Of a stretch of DNA of 64,000 nt, positions 45,823 through 55,765 are shown piece after piece. The first letter of the stretch is position 1, and each line of letters opens with the position of its first letter. The position numbers were made by a program, and so were the translations under genes. The notes beneath the pieces are model-generated. The model was given only the letters and a program-made list of their open reading frames with translations. It did no database searches and was not told where the DNA came from. The DNA is from Nocardioides sp. Root682 (GTDB lineage Bacteria; Actinomycetota; Actinomycetes; Propionibacteriales; Nocardioidaceae). The stretch is from contig NZ_LMHJ01000001.1 in assembly GCF_001427795.1 (NCBI RefSeq), forward strand, positions 1,163,773 through 1,227,772. Reading direction: 5' to 3'.

Positions 45823-46191
45823 CTACCAGGTCCCGCCAGCGCCGCCGGCCTTCGAGTTGTCGGAGTCCGGCGCGGCCAGCTCACCGGCCGCCTTGCGCGG
45901 CCCGCCCAGCCACTGGTTCTCCGGCACGAGCGCGTCGATGCTCAGGTCCTCGCCACGGGCGAGCGCAGGCGCCACGAACAGCAGGGTGATGACGACGAAC
46001 GCGAGCAGGGGGATGCCGCCGAGCACGAGGAACGCGTGCAGCACGTCGATGTCGGGCTTCGGCTCCCAGCTGCCGGGGCGCGGCTCCGGGGTGTCGGCGG
46101 AGGCGGTGCCTGCCGACACGACAACGAGCAGCGCGCTCGCGCCGACGAGGGAGCACAGAGCGAGGACACGTCGAAGAACAGTGCTGGTCAC
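45823..46191 (-). CDS. small exported membrane protein
   Basis: A 122-residue protein with a signal peptide (about residues 1-31, ending TASA), a Pro-rich segment (TPEPRPGSWEPKPD), one membrane helix (about 52-75) and a polar C-terminal tail. Family not recognised. The GTG at 46191 has TATCCT six bases upstream and no ribosome site (the minus strand there is CCTCC), so the message must be leaderless. It precedes the DUF5130 gene in an operon, and the two may work together at the membrane. Confidence 0.7.
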   Translation of the reverse strand: MTSTVLRRVLALCSLVGASALLVVVSAGTASADTPEPRPGSWEPKPDIDVLHAFLVLGGIPLLAFVVITLLFVAPALARGEDLSIDALVPENQWLGGPRKAAGELAAPDSDNSKAGGAGGTW

Positions 46192-46197
46192 GGGAGG

Positions 46198-46203
46198 AGG
46201 ATA
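46198..46203 (-). promoter_or_regulatory. -10 hexamer of leaderless promoter
   Basis: TATCCT on the minus strand, six bases before the GTG at 46191. Confidence 0.55.
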
Positions 46204-46272
46204 TCGGCAGATGGGCGTCCATGGCGGGGTGGTGTCACCAAGAGCCTCAGGTCGCTTTGGGACACTGGCCCC

Positions 46273-47301
46273 ATGTCGGCGTCCACGCTGTCCGTTGTCC
46301 CCCTGATCACTCCCCTCGTGGCGAGTCCCTGTGCCGACGGCGAGCAGGTCTGCGAGCTGACCTACGACTGGACCGGGAACTCCCGGCTGGCCGACTGGTC
46401 GGACGTCCTGATCGGCGTGCCGCTCGCCATCGTGGGGCTGATCCTGTTCGGCCTGGTCACCCGCTGGCTGCTGCACCGGATGGTCGACCGGATCGCCAGC
46501 CGGGCCGAGCGCGGGGTCCTGCCCGAGCGGGTGGAGGGTGCCGTCTCCGCGCGGCGCAAGCAGCGCGCCGCGACCATGTCGGGCGTGCTGAAGAGCATCG
46601 TCACGTTCATCGTGGTGGCGATCATCGGGACGATGGTGCTCAGCGAGATCGGGGTCGCCATCGCGCCGATCATCGCCAGCGCGGGGATCCTCGGGATCGC
46701 GCTCGGCTTCGGTGCCCAGTCACTGGTCCGCGACTTCCTGGCCGGCATCTTCATCTTCATCGAGGACCAGTACGGCGTCGGGGACGTCGTGGACGTGGGC
46801 GAGGCCAACGGCACCGTCGAGGCCGTCACGCTGCGGATGACCCGGCTCCGGGACATCAACGGCACCGTCTGGTACGTCCCCAACGGCGCGATCCTGCGGG
46901 TGGGCAACAAGAGCCAGAACTGGTCGCGCGCGGTGGTCGACGTGTCCGTCGGGTACGGCGAGGACCTGTCCAGCGTCCAGCGGGTGCTGCGCGACGTGGC
47001 CCACGACCTCTGGCAGGACGACGACTTCCGCCACGTGATCATCGAGGAGCCCGAGGTGACCGGCGTCGAGATGCTCGCCGCGGACTCGGTGACCATCCGC
47101 GTGATGGTGAAGACGGCGCCCCTGGAGCAGTGGGCGGTGGCTCGCGAGCTCCGGCAGCGGATCAAGGCCCGTTTTGACCACGAGGGCATCGAGATCCCCT
47201 TCGCGCAGCGGGTCGTGTGGCACCGGCAGGACCGCCGCGACGCCGTCGCACCGGACAGCGCACCGGACGCCGCTCCTGCAGCCGCAGGGGACGAGGGATG
47301 A
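46273..47301 (+). CDS. MscS-type mechanosensitive channel
   Basis: A 342-residue small-conductance channel protein. A first helix (about 45-67) precedes two more, and the pore helix TM3 with Gly/Ala spacing (SAGILGIALGFGAQSLVRDFLAGI) is followed by the beta domain FIEDQYGVGDVVDVG. The cytoplasmic cage continues to a charged C-terminal tail rich in Ala/Asp/Pro. It releases solutes on hypo-osmotic shock. The family core is complete. The ATG at 46273 is the first that fits the TM layout; the long open frame upstream is unrelated. Confidence 0.93.
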   Translation: MSASTLSVVPLITPLVASPCADGEQVCELTYDWTGNSRLADWSDVLIGVPLAIVGLILFGLVTRWLLHRMVDRIASRAERGVLPERVEGAVSARRKQRAATMSGVLKSIVTFIVVAIIGTMVLSEIGVAIAPIIASAGILGIALGFGAQSLVRDFLAGIFIFIEDQYGVGDVVDVGEANGTVEAVTLRMTRLRDINGTVWYVPNGAILRVGNKSQNWSRAVVDVSVGYGEDLSSVQRVLRDVAHDLWQDDDFRHVIIEEPEVTGVEMLAADSVTIRVMVKTAPLEQWAVARELRQRIKARFDHEGIEIPFAQRVVWHRQDRRDAVAPDSAPDAAPAAAGDEG

Positions 47302-47332
47302 TGACCGGCGATGATGGACAGCGTGATCCGCG

Positions 47333-47716
47333 ATGAGTGACGCCCCGACCTTCTACGACGAGATCGGCGGCTTCGAGACGATCCGCGGGATCGTGGCGAA
47401 GTTCTACGAAGGAGTCGCCCAGGACGTCGTACTTCGCCCGATGTATCCCGATGCTGACCTTGGCCCGGCCGAGGAGCGCTTCCTGCACTTCCTGGTCCAG
47501 TACTGGGGCGGCCCGACGACGTACTCCGAACAACGGGGCCACCCGCGGCTGCGGATGCGGCACGCTCCCTTCGCCGTGGACCTGGACGCCCGGGACCGGT
47601 GGCTCGGCCACTTCCGGGCCGCGCTCGACAGCGCCGACCTCACCCCGGAGCAGGACGCGCGGTTCTGGGACTACGTCACCCATGCGGCGAACTTCATGGT
47701 CAACACGACCGCCTGA
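47333..47716 (+). CDS. glbO: group II truncated hemoglobin
   Basis: A 127-residue GlbO-type globin that binds O2 and other ligands. The run FLVQYWGGPTTYSEQRGHP followed by RLRMRHAPF with the proximal His77 is nearly the same as I recall from mycobacterial trHbO. The distal Tyr25 (B10) and the tryptophan at about residue 90 (G8) are present. It starts 31 bases after the MscS gene. Its role is probably oxygen or NO chemistry under microaerobic conditions. Confidence 0.95.
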   Translation: MSDAPTFYDEIGGFETIRGIVAKFYEGVAQDVVLRPMYPDADLGPAEERFLHFLVQYWGGPTTYSEQRGHPRLRMRHAPFAVDLDARDRWLGHFRAALDSADLTPEQDARFWDYVTHAANFMVNTTA

Positions 47717-47843
47717 AAGATATTTCCTGCCACCATGTAACGGCGACTGCCACCCATGACAGGTACAGCACGAGGGACTTCCCTGTTCCTCGTCCGTGTC
47801 CCGCTCCCCGCGGGCCACGGCGACGACACTCGAAAGAGGAACG

Positions 47844-48473
47844 ATGACCCGGCCGGACTGGATCGACACGCTGAGCGCTGAGCTGCGCCCCGTCGACCCG
47901 GACCCGGTACTGCTCGCGCAGCTGACGCAGTTGAGCGCAAGCTCAACAGCTCCCGCTGCGCGACCGGGTCGGTCGGCTGGCGCCCGACTCGCGATTGTGC
48001 TGGGGGGTGCGATCGCGGTTGGTGCAACCTCGTGGGCAGCGGGTGCCCTGCCCGGAACGGAATCTCCGTTTCGCCCTGAGGAGCAGGTGACGCAACAGCC
48101 GACCGACCCAACACCTGGTGGCGTCCGAACCCCACTTTCGGACGCCCCGACGCCACCTGCTGGCGAGCAGTCCTCGCCAGCAGGTGGCGCCCAGGTCGGA
48201 AGCCCGCCGACCGCCCTCCCGACCGCGGGCGGGTCGGCCACGAACGGCGCACCCGGTGTCCCCGAAGGAGTGCCGCCCGGTGTCGCCGTCACGACCCGGC
48301 TGCCCGACCTGCCCGAGCTGCCCGGCCTCCCCAAGCTTCCTGACGTCCCGGCGACCTCCCTTCCGCCGGGACTCAGTCATGTTCCGACCGTGACCGTTCC
48401 CAGAGGTTCGACCAGCACCAGGTCGTCCCGCACCCCCCGGCCGCAGGAAGTTCTGGTGACGCAGGGGCGGTGA
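47844..48473 (+). CDS. one-TM protein paired with ECF sigma factor (module A)
   Basis: A 209-residue protein with a short cytoplasmic part (MTRPDWIDTLSAELRPVDPD, then LLAQLTQLSASS), one membrane helix (about residues 47-66) and an external Pro/Gly/Ser-rich tail. It is a paralogue of the gene at 49125: both share the LxxLxxLSASS and RSAGxR patterns just before the helix. Its layout (cytoplasmic N-terminus, TM, external tail) would suit an anti-sigma factor, but no zinc or ASD motif is seen. GAAAGAGGAA precedes the ATG. The stop overlaps the sigma gene start (GTGA). Confidence 0.7.
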   Translation: MTRPDWIDTLSAELRPVDPDPVLLAQLTQLSASSTAPAARPGRSAGARLAIVLGGAIAVGATSWAAGALPGTESPFRPEEQVTQQPTDPTPGGVRTPLSDAPTPPAGEQSSPAGGAQVGSPPTALPTAGGSATNGAPGVPEGVPPGVAVTTRLPDLPELPGLPKLPDVPATSLPPGLSHVPTVTVPRGSTSTRSSRTPRPQEVLVTQGR

Positions 48474-49012
48474 CGACAGACGACGAGGTCGTCGCCGCAG
48501 CCAAGCAGGGCGACTCTGATGCGTGGCGTGAGCTCTACCGGGCTCACGCCTCTCGTCTGTTGCTCTGGCTCCGGACTCGCAGCTCGGGCGAGGAGAGCCC
48601 CGAAGACATCGCCTCGTCGGCCTGGTTGGTCGCCGCCGAGAAGATCGCCGGCTTCCACGGCACCAGCGACGACTTCGCCGGGTGGCTCTTCGGCATCGCC
48701 CGCAACCTGGCCGCCAACGCCCGGCGACGCGCCGCCCGGCGTGACCAGCTCTCTCTCGGAGACGGCGCCCCCGCCAGCGAACCGGGGCCCGAGAGCGCCT
48801 CGAGCAACACCGACTGGGCGCGCCGACTCCTGTTCACCCTTCCGGAACGCGAACGTGACGTGGTGACCTGCCGGGAGGTGCTTGACATGGACGTGACATC
48901 GACAGCCACAGCGCTCGACATCAGTGCGGTCGCCGTCCGTGTCGCCCACCACCGGGGCCTGCGCCGCCTGCGCAACCGGGCGGTCACCGAAGAAACCGCT
49001 GAGCCCGCGTAA
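48470..49012 (+). CDS. ECF sigma factor (module A)
   Basis: A 180-residue extracytoplasmic-function sigma factor. Region 2 runs from about residue 16 (DAWRELYRAHASRLLLWL, then EDIASSAWLVAAEKI and DDFAGWLFGIARN). Region 4 is LPERERDVVTCREVLDMDVTS to VRVAHHRGLRRLRN. The GTG at 48470 overlaps the stop of the one-TM gene, so the two are coupled. About half of its residues match the sigma at 49768. Its targets and the signal are unknown; the C-terminus is short and lacks extensions that sense ligands. Confidence 0.9.
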   Translation: MTTDDEVVAAAKQGDSDAWRELYRAHASRLLLWLRTRSSGEESPEDIASSAWLVAAEKIAGFHGTSDDFAGWLFGIARNLAANARRRAARRDQLSLGDGAPASEPGPESASSNTDWARRLLFTLPERERDVVTCREVLDMDVTSTATALDISAVAVRVAHHRGLRRLRNRAVTEETAEPA

Positions 49013-49124
49013 CACTTCGCTGCCCTGCCTACATGTTCAGGGTGAAGGCAGCCCCCTTCCCGGGTGGGGGTTGACGGAGAACGCAGGACCCGATCGCCAA
49101 CAACACCACCCCGAAGAGCAGGAA

Positions 49125-49655
49125 ATGACGAGTCAGCACCGATCCGAACAGCTCCGCGTCGTCCCACCGACGCTCGAGCCGGACCTGGTGTTCCTCGGAA
49201 TGCTGGCCGACCTGAGCGCGAGCTCACGTGCGGCCGGCCACCGAACGGCTCGGTCGGCTGGACTCCGCATGATCGTCGCGACGGCTTCTGTTGCCGTGAT
49301 CGCGGCGGCGACGTGGGCGGGAGGCAACGGCATGGAAACCCCACTTTCCCCTGCCGACGCCCCGTCCCACCAGGAGCCCTCCGGCCCGCCGAGTCACGGA
49401 GACGTCGCTACCCCACAGCGCGACGTATCCATCTCGCCCGGAAGCCCCGTGTCCCCGGGGCTTCCGGGCACACCCTCTTCCGCGACTGCCCTGGCGCGCG
49501 GCGACGACCCCGCCGCAGCCAGCTCCCGCACCGACACGTCCGCCGGCAAGGCGACCGGCAAGGGCAGGTCCAAGGTCGGCAAGGGCAAGAGCAAGGCGAA
49601 GAACAAGGTCTCGAGGGTCCAGCGCCTCGAGCAGGCCCGAGCATCACGAAAGTAA
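49125..49655 (+). CDS. one-TM protein paired with ECF sigma factor (module B)
   Basis: A 176-residue paralogue of the 47844 protein: short N-terminal part (LRVVPPTLEPDLVFLGMLADLSASS), membrane helix about residues 44-62, then an external Pro/Ser/Gly tail ending in Lys-rich sequence (GKGRSKVGKGKSKAK). That basic end is absent from module A. AGGAAATG gives its ribosome site. A hairpin with a one-base bulge lies near 49678-49698, between it and the following sigma gene. Function unknown; probable regulator or sensor for the sigma factor. Confidence 0.68.
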   Translation: MTSQHRSEQLRVVPPTLEPDLVFLGMLADLSASSRAAGHRTARSAGLRMIVATASVAVIAAATWAGGNGMETPLSPADAPSHQEPSGPPSHGDVATPQRDVSISPGSPVSPGLPGTPSSATALARGDDPAAASSRTDTSAGKATGKGRSKVGKGKSKAKNKVSRVQRLEQARASRK

Positions 49656-49767
49656 AACTGACCGTTCCATTTGCCTCCGCCGCAGGGCGGAAGGCGCGAC
49701 AATGGCGGTGAAGGTTCGGGAGATTCCCTCGGGCTGAGGAGCTGGCCGACAGGGGTGGGAAACGTCC

Positions 49768-50298
49768 GTGCGCGCCGACGACGAAATCGTCGCCGCTGCC
49801 AAGAGCGGTGACGCGGCAGCATGGCGCGATCTGTATGGCGCGCACGCGGGTCGACTGTTGCTCTGGCTCGAGGCTCGCACCGCGACGGGCAGCGAAGCAC
49901 CCGAGGACCTCGCCGCCGCAACCTGGCTCGTGGCGGCCGAACGGATCGCCGACTTCAACGGCGGCACCTCGGACTTCGGTGGCTGGCTGTTCGGGATCGC
50001 GCGCAACCACGGCGCGAACGCCTGGCGCCGGACCGGCACCCGCACCCGCGGACTCGGAGCGCTGACCGCCTCCACCAACGGGGAACACCCGAGCCCCGAG
50101 AGCTCCCTGATCGCCGACGAGTGGGTCCGTCAGGCGCTGGCCGGGCTGCCCCCGCGGGAACGCGACGTCGTCGCGTGCCTGGAGGTCCTGGACATGGATG
50201 TCGCGGCGACCGCATCCGCCCTCGGCATGACGGCCGTCGCCGTCCGCGTGGCACGGCACCGCGGGCTCAAACGGCTGCGTTCTGCCATCACCAACTAG
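49768..50298 (+). CDS. ECF sigma factor (module B)
   Basis: A 176-residue ECF sigma factor with region 2 (DAAAWRDLYGAHAGRLLLWL, ASTW-like segment and FGGWLFGIARNHGANAWRR) and region 4 (LPPRERDVVACLEVLDMDVAA to VRVARHRGLKRLR). It is the sister of the sigma at 48470; the pair arose by tandem duplication of a two-gene unit. It starts at GTG 49768, 112 bases after its partner, whereas in module A the genes overlap. The next gene lies 22 bases on, behind its own promoter. Confidence 0.9.
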   Translation: MRADDEIVAAAKSGDAAAWRDLYGAHAGRLLLWLEARTATGSEAPEDLAAATWLVAAERIADFNGGTSDFGGWLFGIARNHGANAWRRTGTRTRGLGALTASTNGEHPSPESSLIADEWVRQALAGLPPRERDVVACLEVLDMDVAATASALGMTAVAVRVARHRGLKRLRSAITN

Positions 50299-50309
50299 AA
50301 CGCGTTCTA
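50296..50309. promoter_or_regulatory. perfect TAGAAC operator overlapping the enoyl-CoA hydratase promoter
   Basis: TAGAACGCGTTCTA is a perfect palindrome and matches TNNAACNNGTTNNA. Its last two bases begin the -10 TATTCT (50308-50313), seven bases before the ATG at 50321. A repressor bound here would block RNA polymerase. It lies within the last codons of the sigma gene. Confidence 0.8.
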
Positions 50310-50313
50310 TTCT
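50308..50313 (+). promoter_or_regulatory. -10 hexamer of leaderless enoyl-CoA hydratase promoter
   Basis: TATTCT, seven bases before the ATG at 50321. Confidence 0.65.
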
Positions 50314-50320
50314 GGGTGGC

Positions 50321-51106
50321 ATGACGCTCACCGTGTCCGACGCGAATCGGGTCCGCACCCTTCTCCTGGACCGCCCTGAAGCCCTCAACGCCTTCAATGA
50401 GGAGCTGTACGACGCCACGGCGGATGCGCTGCTCGAGGCGGCCGAGGACCCCTCCGTCGCGGTGGTGCTGATCACCGGCAACGGCCGGGCCTTCAGCGCC
50501 GGCACCGACCTGCTCGAGATGCACCGGATCGCCACCGACCCGGACTTCCCGCGCGGCAAGCACGGGTTCGTCGGCCTGCTGGACGCGCTGGTCGACTTCC
50601 CCAAGCCGCTCGTCGTGGCGGTCAACGGACTGGGGCTGGGCATCGGCGCCACGATCCTGGGCTTCGCCGACCTGGCGTTCATGTCGACCGAAGCTCGCCT
50701 GAAGTGCCCCTTCACCTCGCTCGGCGTCGCACCGGAGGCCGCGTCGTCGTACCTCTTCCCGGCACTGGTGGGGCGACAGAACGCCGCCTGGGTCCTGATG
50801 TCGGCCGAGTGGATCAGTCCCGAGGAGGCTCAGGCGATGGGCCTGGTCCTGCGCGTCTGTGAACCCGCGGACCTGCTGCCCGTGGCCCGACAGCACGCCG
50901 AGGTCCTGGCCACGCGGCCGATCTCGTCACTCATCGCGGTGAAACGAACGATGACCGAGCCGCACCGCGAAGCGATCCGTGCCGCGCGGGACCGCGAGAA
51001 CGCAGCCTTCGCCGAGCTGATGGGCGGACCCGCCAACCTGGAGGCGTTGGCGGCCTTCGCCGAGGGTCGCCAGCCCGACTTCACCCAGCTGCCGACGGGT
51101 TCGTGA
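50321..51106 (+). CDS. enoyl-CoA hydratase/isomerase family protein
   Basis: A 261-residue crotonase-fold enzyme. The oxyanion-hole segments are FSAGTDL (near residue 60) and NGLGLGIGATI (near 103), with TSLGVAPEAASS as the active-site loop; the usual second catalytic Glu position carries Pro-Glu-Ala-Ala, as in isomerase-like members. It therefore probably moves or hydrates a double bond in an acyl-CoA. Its promoter carries a TAGAAC operator, linking it to the thiolase and the transporter operon. The 3' end overlaps the convergent thioesterase gene by 26 bases. Confidence 0.88.
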   Translation: MTLTVSDANRVRTLLLDRPEALNAFNEELYDATADALLEAAEDPSVAVVLITGNGRAFSAGTDLLEMHRIATDPDFPRGKHGFVGLLDALVDFPKPLVVAVNGLGLGIGATILGFADLAFMSTEARLKCPFTSLGVAPEAASSYLFPALVGRQNAAWVLMSAEWISPEEAQAMGLVLRVCEPADLLPVARQHAEVLATRPISSLIAVKRTMTEPHREAIRAARDRENAAFAELMGGPANLEALAAFAEGRQPDFTQLPTGS

Positions 51107-52001
51107 AGGAGTCCTTCAGCGGACCACCCAACGCCTCGACGATCGCCTCGCGGTAGCCGGGCGGCGGGACCACCGAGCGCTGCGTGACGGGATCGAAGAA
51201 CACCAGCACACAGCGCGAACGGGCCAGCACGCCACCGCGCGCACCCGAGGTCGAGCCGTCGACGATCTCGGCCTCGAGCGTCATGGACTTGCCGCCCATG
51301 GCGGTCACGATCGACCAGCAGTCGTACGGCTCGGCGCGCAACGTGATCGGGGCGACGTACTCCAGATCGGTCCGTGCGACCACGACGTTGATCCGCGGAT
51401 ACTCGGAGAGTGCGTCCTTGAGCTTGCGGAACAGCGCGATCCGCGCCTCCTGGAAGTACTCGAAGTACAGGACGTTGTTGACGTGGCGATAGATGTCGAG
51501 GTCGGAGAAGCGGACCTGCACGGGATAGTGCACCGCGTGCTCACGCGGCACCGACACCTGGACGGCACGGGAGCGCTCGCCGCTCTCGGCGTACGGCGCC
51601 AGGGCGGCCCGCTCCTGGTCGGAGATCCGCCGCGGGGCACCGGTCGCCAGGACGAACGGCGCCATCACCGTGCGGGCGCGCAGGAAGACCGTGCGATCGC
51701 CGTCGGCGCTCTCGCGGTAGATCTCGTGGTCGAGGGTGAAGGTGGCGCCGTGGATCCCGGTCACCCAGGAGTCGATGAAGACCGTTGCACCGCCGAGCAG
51801 GAGAGGAGCCACGAAGGACACCTCGTGCCGGACCACGACGTATCCGTCGCTCTCGTGGCGTTCCACGCCGGCTGCGTGCAGGCACGCGCGCAGCAGGGCA
51901 CCCCGGGCCTCCTGGAGGTAGTCGACGAAGCGCACGTTGTTGATGTGGCCGAGGAGGTCGAGGTCGGCCCAGCGCAGCGGGCACTCGTAACGATGACGCA
52001 C
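51081..52001 (-). CDS. double-hotdog acyl-CoA thioesterase
   Basis: A 306-residue protein made of two 4HBT hotdog halves. Each half opens with a near-identical signature: RWADLDLLGHINNVRFVDYLQEAR (about 8-31) and RFSDLDIYRHVNNVLYFEYFQEAR (about 160-183), with the Asp and the Asn-Asn of YbgC/FadM enzymes. It hydrolyses acyl-CoA to free acid. GTG at 52001 is chosen: a longer frame to 52133 would place the operator at 52082 inside the protein. It is divergent from the thiolase and shares its operator region. Confidence 0.87.
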   Translation of the reverse strand: MRHRYECPLRWADLDLLGHINNVRFVDYLQEARGALLRACLHAAGVERHESDGYVVVRHEVSFVAPLLLGGATVFIDSWVTGIHGATFTLDHEIYRESADGDRTVFLRARTVMAPFVLATGAPRRISDQERAALAPYAESGERSRAVQVSVPREHAVHYPVQVRFSDLDIYRHVNNVLYFEYFQEARIALFRKLKDALSEYPRINVVVARTDLEYVAPITLRAEPYDCWSIVTAMGGKSMTLEAEIVDGSTSGARGGVLARSRCVLVFFDPVTQRSVVPPPGYREAIVEALGGPLKDSFTNPSAAG

Positions 52002-52081
52002 CCGAGCATGGTTCCACGGCGTCCGGACGCCGAGCCGCGAGGATCCTGCCGGACGAGATGGGACGTGGCGTCCGCCACGAA

Positions 52082-52095
52082 TAGAACAGGTTCTA
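52082..52095. promoter_or_regulatory. TAGAAC operator between thioesterase and thiolase
   Basis: TAGAACAGGTTCTA, a near-perfect palindrome of the TNNAACNNGTTNNA type. Its last two bases are the start of the -10 TATTCT (52094-52099) for the thiolase, as at 50296. It is 80 bases upstream of the divergent thioesterase GTG, so it could control both. Confidence 0.8.
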
Positions 52096-52152
52096 TTCTG
52101 GTTCCCACTACGCTGTGCCCGATCCGTCTTCACCCGTTACCCAGGAGTGTTC

Positions 52153-53364
52153 ATGCCCGAGGCCGTCATTGTTTCTGCTGCTCGTACCCCGATCGGACGG
52201 GCCAACAAGGGCTCCCTCAAGGACTTCCGTCCCGACGACCTGACCGCGCTGATCGCCCAGGCGGCACTCGACAAGATCCCGGCGCTGAACCCGAACGAGG
52301 TCGATGACTTCTACCTCGGCTGCGGCCTGCCCGGCGGCGAGGCCGGCAACAACATGGCCCGGATCGTCACCTCGCTCATGGGCTACGAGATCCCGGGCGC
52401 GACGATCACCCGCTACTGCTCCTCCTCGGTGCAGACCTCGCGGATGGCCTTCCACGCGATCAAGGCGGGCGAGGGCGACGTCTTCATCTCCGCCGGCGTC
52501 GAGACCGTCTCGCGGTTCCAGTTCGGCACGTCCGACCACATCCCGAACACCAAGAACCCGCTCTTCGCTGACGGCCAGCTGCGCACCGAGGAGTACGCCC
52601 AGGGCGGCAAGGACTGGCACGACCCGCGCGAGGACGGCCTGCTCCCCGACGTCTACATCGCCATGGGCCAGACCGCCGAGAACGTCGCACGCCTGCGTGG
52701 ACTCAAGCGCGAGGACCTGGACGCCTTCGGCGTGCGCTCGCAGAACCTCGCCGAGAAGGCCATCGCCGACGGCTTCTGGGCTCGCGAGATCACCCCGGTC
52801 ACCCTCGCCGACGGCACCGTCGTGTCGGCGGACGACGGCCCCCGGGCCGGCGTCACCTACGAGGCACTGTCCGGCCTGCAGCCGGTGTTCCGCCCCGACG
52901 GCGTGGTCACGGCGGGCAACTGTTGCGCGCTCAACGACGGCGCCGCTGCGGTCGTGATCATGTCCGACACCAAGGCAGTCGAGCTCGGCCTCACGCCGCT
53001 GGCCCGCATCGTGTCGACCGGGGTCTCCGGCCTCTCCCCCGAGATCATGGGCCTGGGCCCCGTCGAGGCGACCCGCAACGCCCTCAAGCACGCCGGCATG
53101 ACGATCGACGACATCGACCTCGCCGAGATCAACGAGGCCTTCGCCGCCCAGGTGCTGCCCTCCGCCGAGGACCTCGGGATCCCGATGGAGAAGCTGAACG
53201 TCAACGGCGGCGCGATCGCCGTGGGCCACCCCTTCGGCATGACGGGTGCCCGCCTGCAGAACACCATGCTCAACTCGCTGGACTGGCACGACAAGACCAC
53301 CGGCCTGATCACCATGTGCGTCGGTGGCGGCCAGGGCATGGCCATGATCCTCGAGCGCATCTGA
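52153..53364 (+). CDS. acetyl-CoA acetyltransferase (thiolase)
   Basis: A 403-residue thiolase that cleaves a 3-ketoacyl-CoA or condenses two acetyl-CoA. The active-site set is complete: nucleophile Cys89 (RYCSSSVQT), His359 (GHPFGMTG), base Cys389 (CVGGGQG) and the NEAFA motif. The ATG at 52153 is set by AGGAG six bases upstream. It probably performs the last step of a beta-oxidation set with the enoyl-CoA hydratase under the same regulator. A perfect terminator hairpin follows. Confidence 0.95.
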   Translation: MPEAVIVSAARTPIGRANKGSLKDFRPDDLTALIAQAALDKIPALNPNEVDDFYLGCGLPGGEAGNNMARIVTSLMGYEIPGATITRYCSSSVQTSRMAFHAIKAGEGDVFISAGVETVSRFQFGTSDHIPNTKNPLFADGQLRTEEYAQGGKDWHDPREDGLLPDVYIAMGQTAENVARLRGLKREDLDAFGVRSQNLAEKAIADGFWAREITPVTLADGTVVSADDGPRAGVTYEALSGLQPVFRPDGVVTAGNCCALNDGAAAVVIMSDTKAVELGLTPLARIVSTGVSGLSPEIMGLGPVEATRNALKHAGMTIDDIDLAEINEAFAAQVLPSAEDLGIPMEKLNVNGGAIAVGHPFGMTGARLQNTMLNSLDWHDKTTGLITMCVGGGQGMAMILERI

Positions 53365-53376
53365 TCGATGGCGCGA

Positions 53377-53406
53377 CACCCGGTGGTGGCCAGCCACCAC
53401 CGGGTG
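53377..53406. terminator. terminator hairpin after the thiolase gene
   Basis: Arms CACCCGGTGGTGG (53377-53389) and CCACCACCGGGTG (53394-53406), perfect 13-bp stem, loop CCAG, 12 bases past the stop. No T-run follows, as usual in GC-rich actinobacteria. It separates thiolase from marR, which has its own promoter. Confidence 0.8.
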
Positions 53407-53421
53407 CGGCTTCGTACGACC

Positions 53422-53427
53422 TACACT
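53422..53427 (+). promoter_or_regulatory. -10 hexamer of leaderless marR promoter
   Basis: TACACT, seven bases before the GTG at 53435, which supports this start over the ATG at 53456. Confidence 0.6.
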
Positions 53428-53434
53428 GACGCGG

Positions 53435-53944
53435 GTGACGGCGCACGAAAACGGCATGGCGAACTCCGTCAACGAACCTCGCTGGCTCGATGACGAACAA
53501 CAACGGGCCTGGCGTTCGTTCCTGCTCGGCACCACCCTGCTGCTCGACCGTCTCGACGAGGACCTGCGCCGCGACCACGGCCTGGCTTCCGTCGAGTACG
53601 AGATCCTCGTCCGCCTGTCCGAAGCAGGCGGTCAGCTGCGGATGGCGAAGCTGGCAGCGTCCCTCGCGCACAGCCGGAGCCGGGTCACCCACACCGTCAA
53701 GCGGATGGAGGTCTCGGGCCTCGTCGTACGAGCCGAGTCCCCCGAGGACGGCCGCGGCGTCACCTGTGCGCTGACTGAGGCCGGCGCCCGGATGCTCGAG
53801 ACCGCAGCGCCGAGCCACGTCGAAACCGTGCGCCAGTCCCTCGTCGACCTGGTGGAGCCGGCCGACCTGGCCGCGCTCGGCCGCGTCATGGACGCCGTGT
53901 GCGATCGCCTGATCGCCGACCACCCGGAGCGCGAGCTGCGCTGA
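53435..53944 (+). CDS. MarR family transcriptional regulator
   Basis: A 169-residue winged-helix protein of the MarR family. The DNA-recognition helix is LAASLAHSRSRVTHTVKRME, with the wing EDGRGVTCALTEAG, between dimerisation helices at both ends. Ligand unknown. It is divergent in regulation from the thiolase: a terminator precedes it and it has its own promoter. MarR proteins usually bind other palindromes than TNNAACNNGTTNNA, so it is not assumed to be the regulator of those sites, though this cannot be excluded. Confidence 0.9.
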   Translation: MTAHENGMANSVNEPRWLDDEQQRAWRSFLLGTTLLLDRLDEDLRRDHGLASVEYEILVRLSEAGGQLRMAKLAASLAHSRSRVTHTVKRMEVSGLVVRAESPEDGRGVTCALTEAGARMLETAAPSHVETVRQSLVDLVEPADLAALGRVMDAVCDRLIADHPERELR

Positions 53945-54029
53945 GCCGCGCACGGCAGCGCGTCGAGAGCTGTTCGACGGGCAGCTTGCTGCCTCGCTTG
54001 TCAGCGAAGACGCGCTCGCACCATTCAGC

Positions 54030-55712
<1,683 letters not shown>

Positions 55713-55718
55713 GCCCCA

Positions 55719-55724
55719 AGGCTA
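55719..55724 (-). promoter_or_regulatory. -10 hexamer of leaderless ettA promoter
   Basis: TAGCCT on the minus strand, six bases before the ATG at 55712. Confidence 0.6.
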
Positions 55725-55765
55725 CGCAGCGCCCGACCGCCGGCCGAGGCCGGGGTCGGGCCCGA

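Noticed and set aside
52002..52133. Longer thioesterase N-terminus starting at 52133
   Set aside because: It would place the operator at 52082-52095 and the thiolase promoter inside the protein, and the extra residues do not look like a hotdog fold.
53435..53944. The MarR protein as the binder of the TAGAAC sites
   Set aside because: The sites match a TetR (KstR-type) pattern, none lies at the marR promoter, and one is 40 kb away. Not excluded, but not the default.
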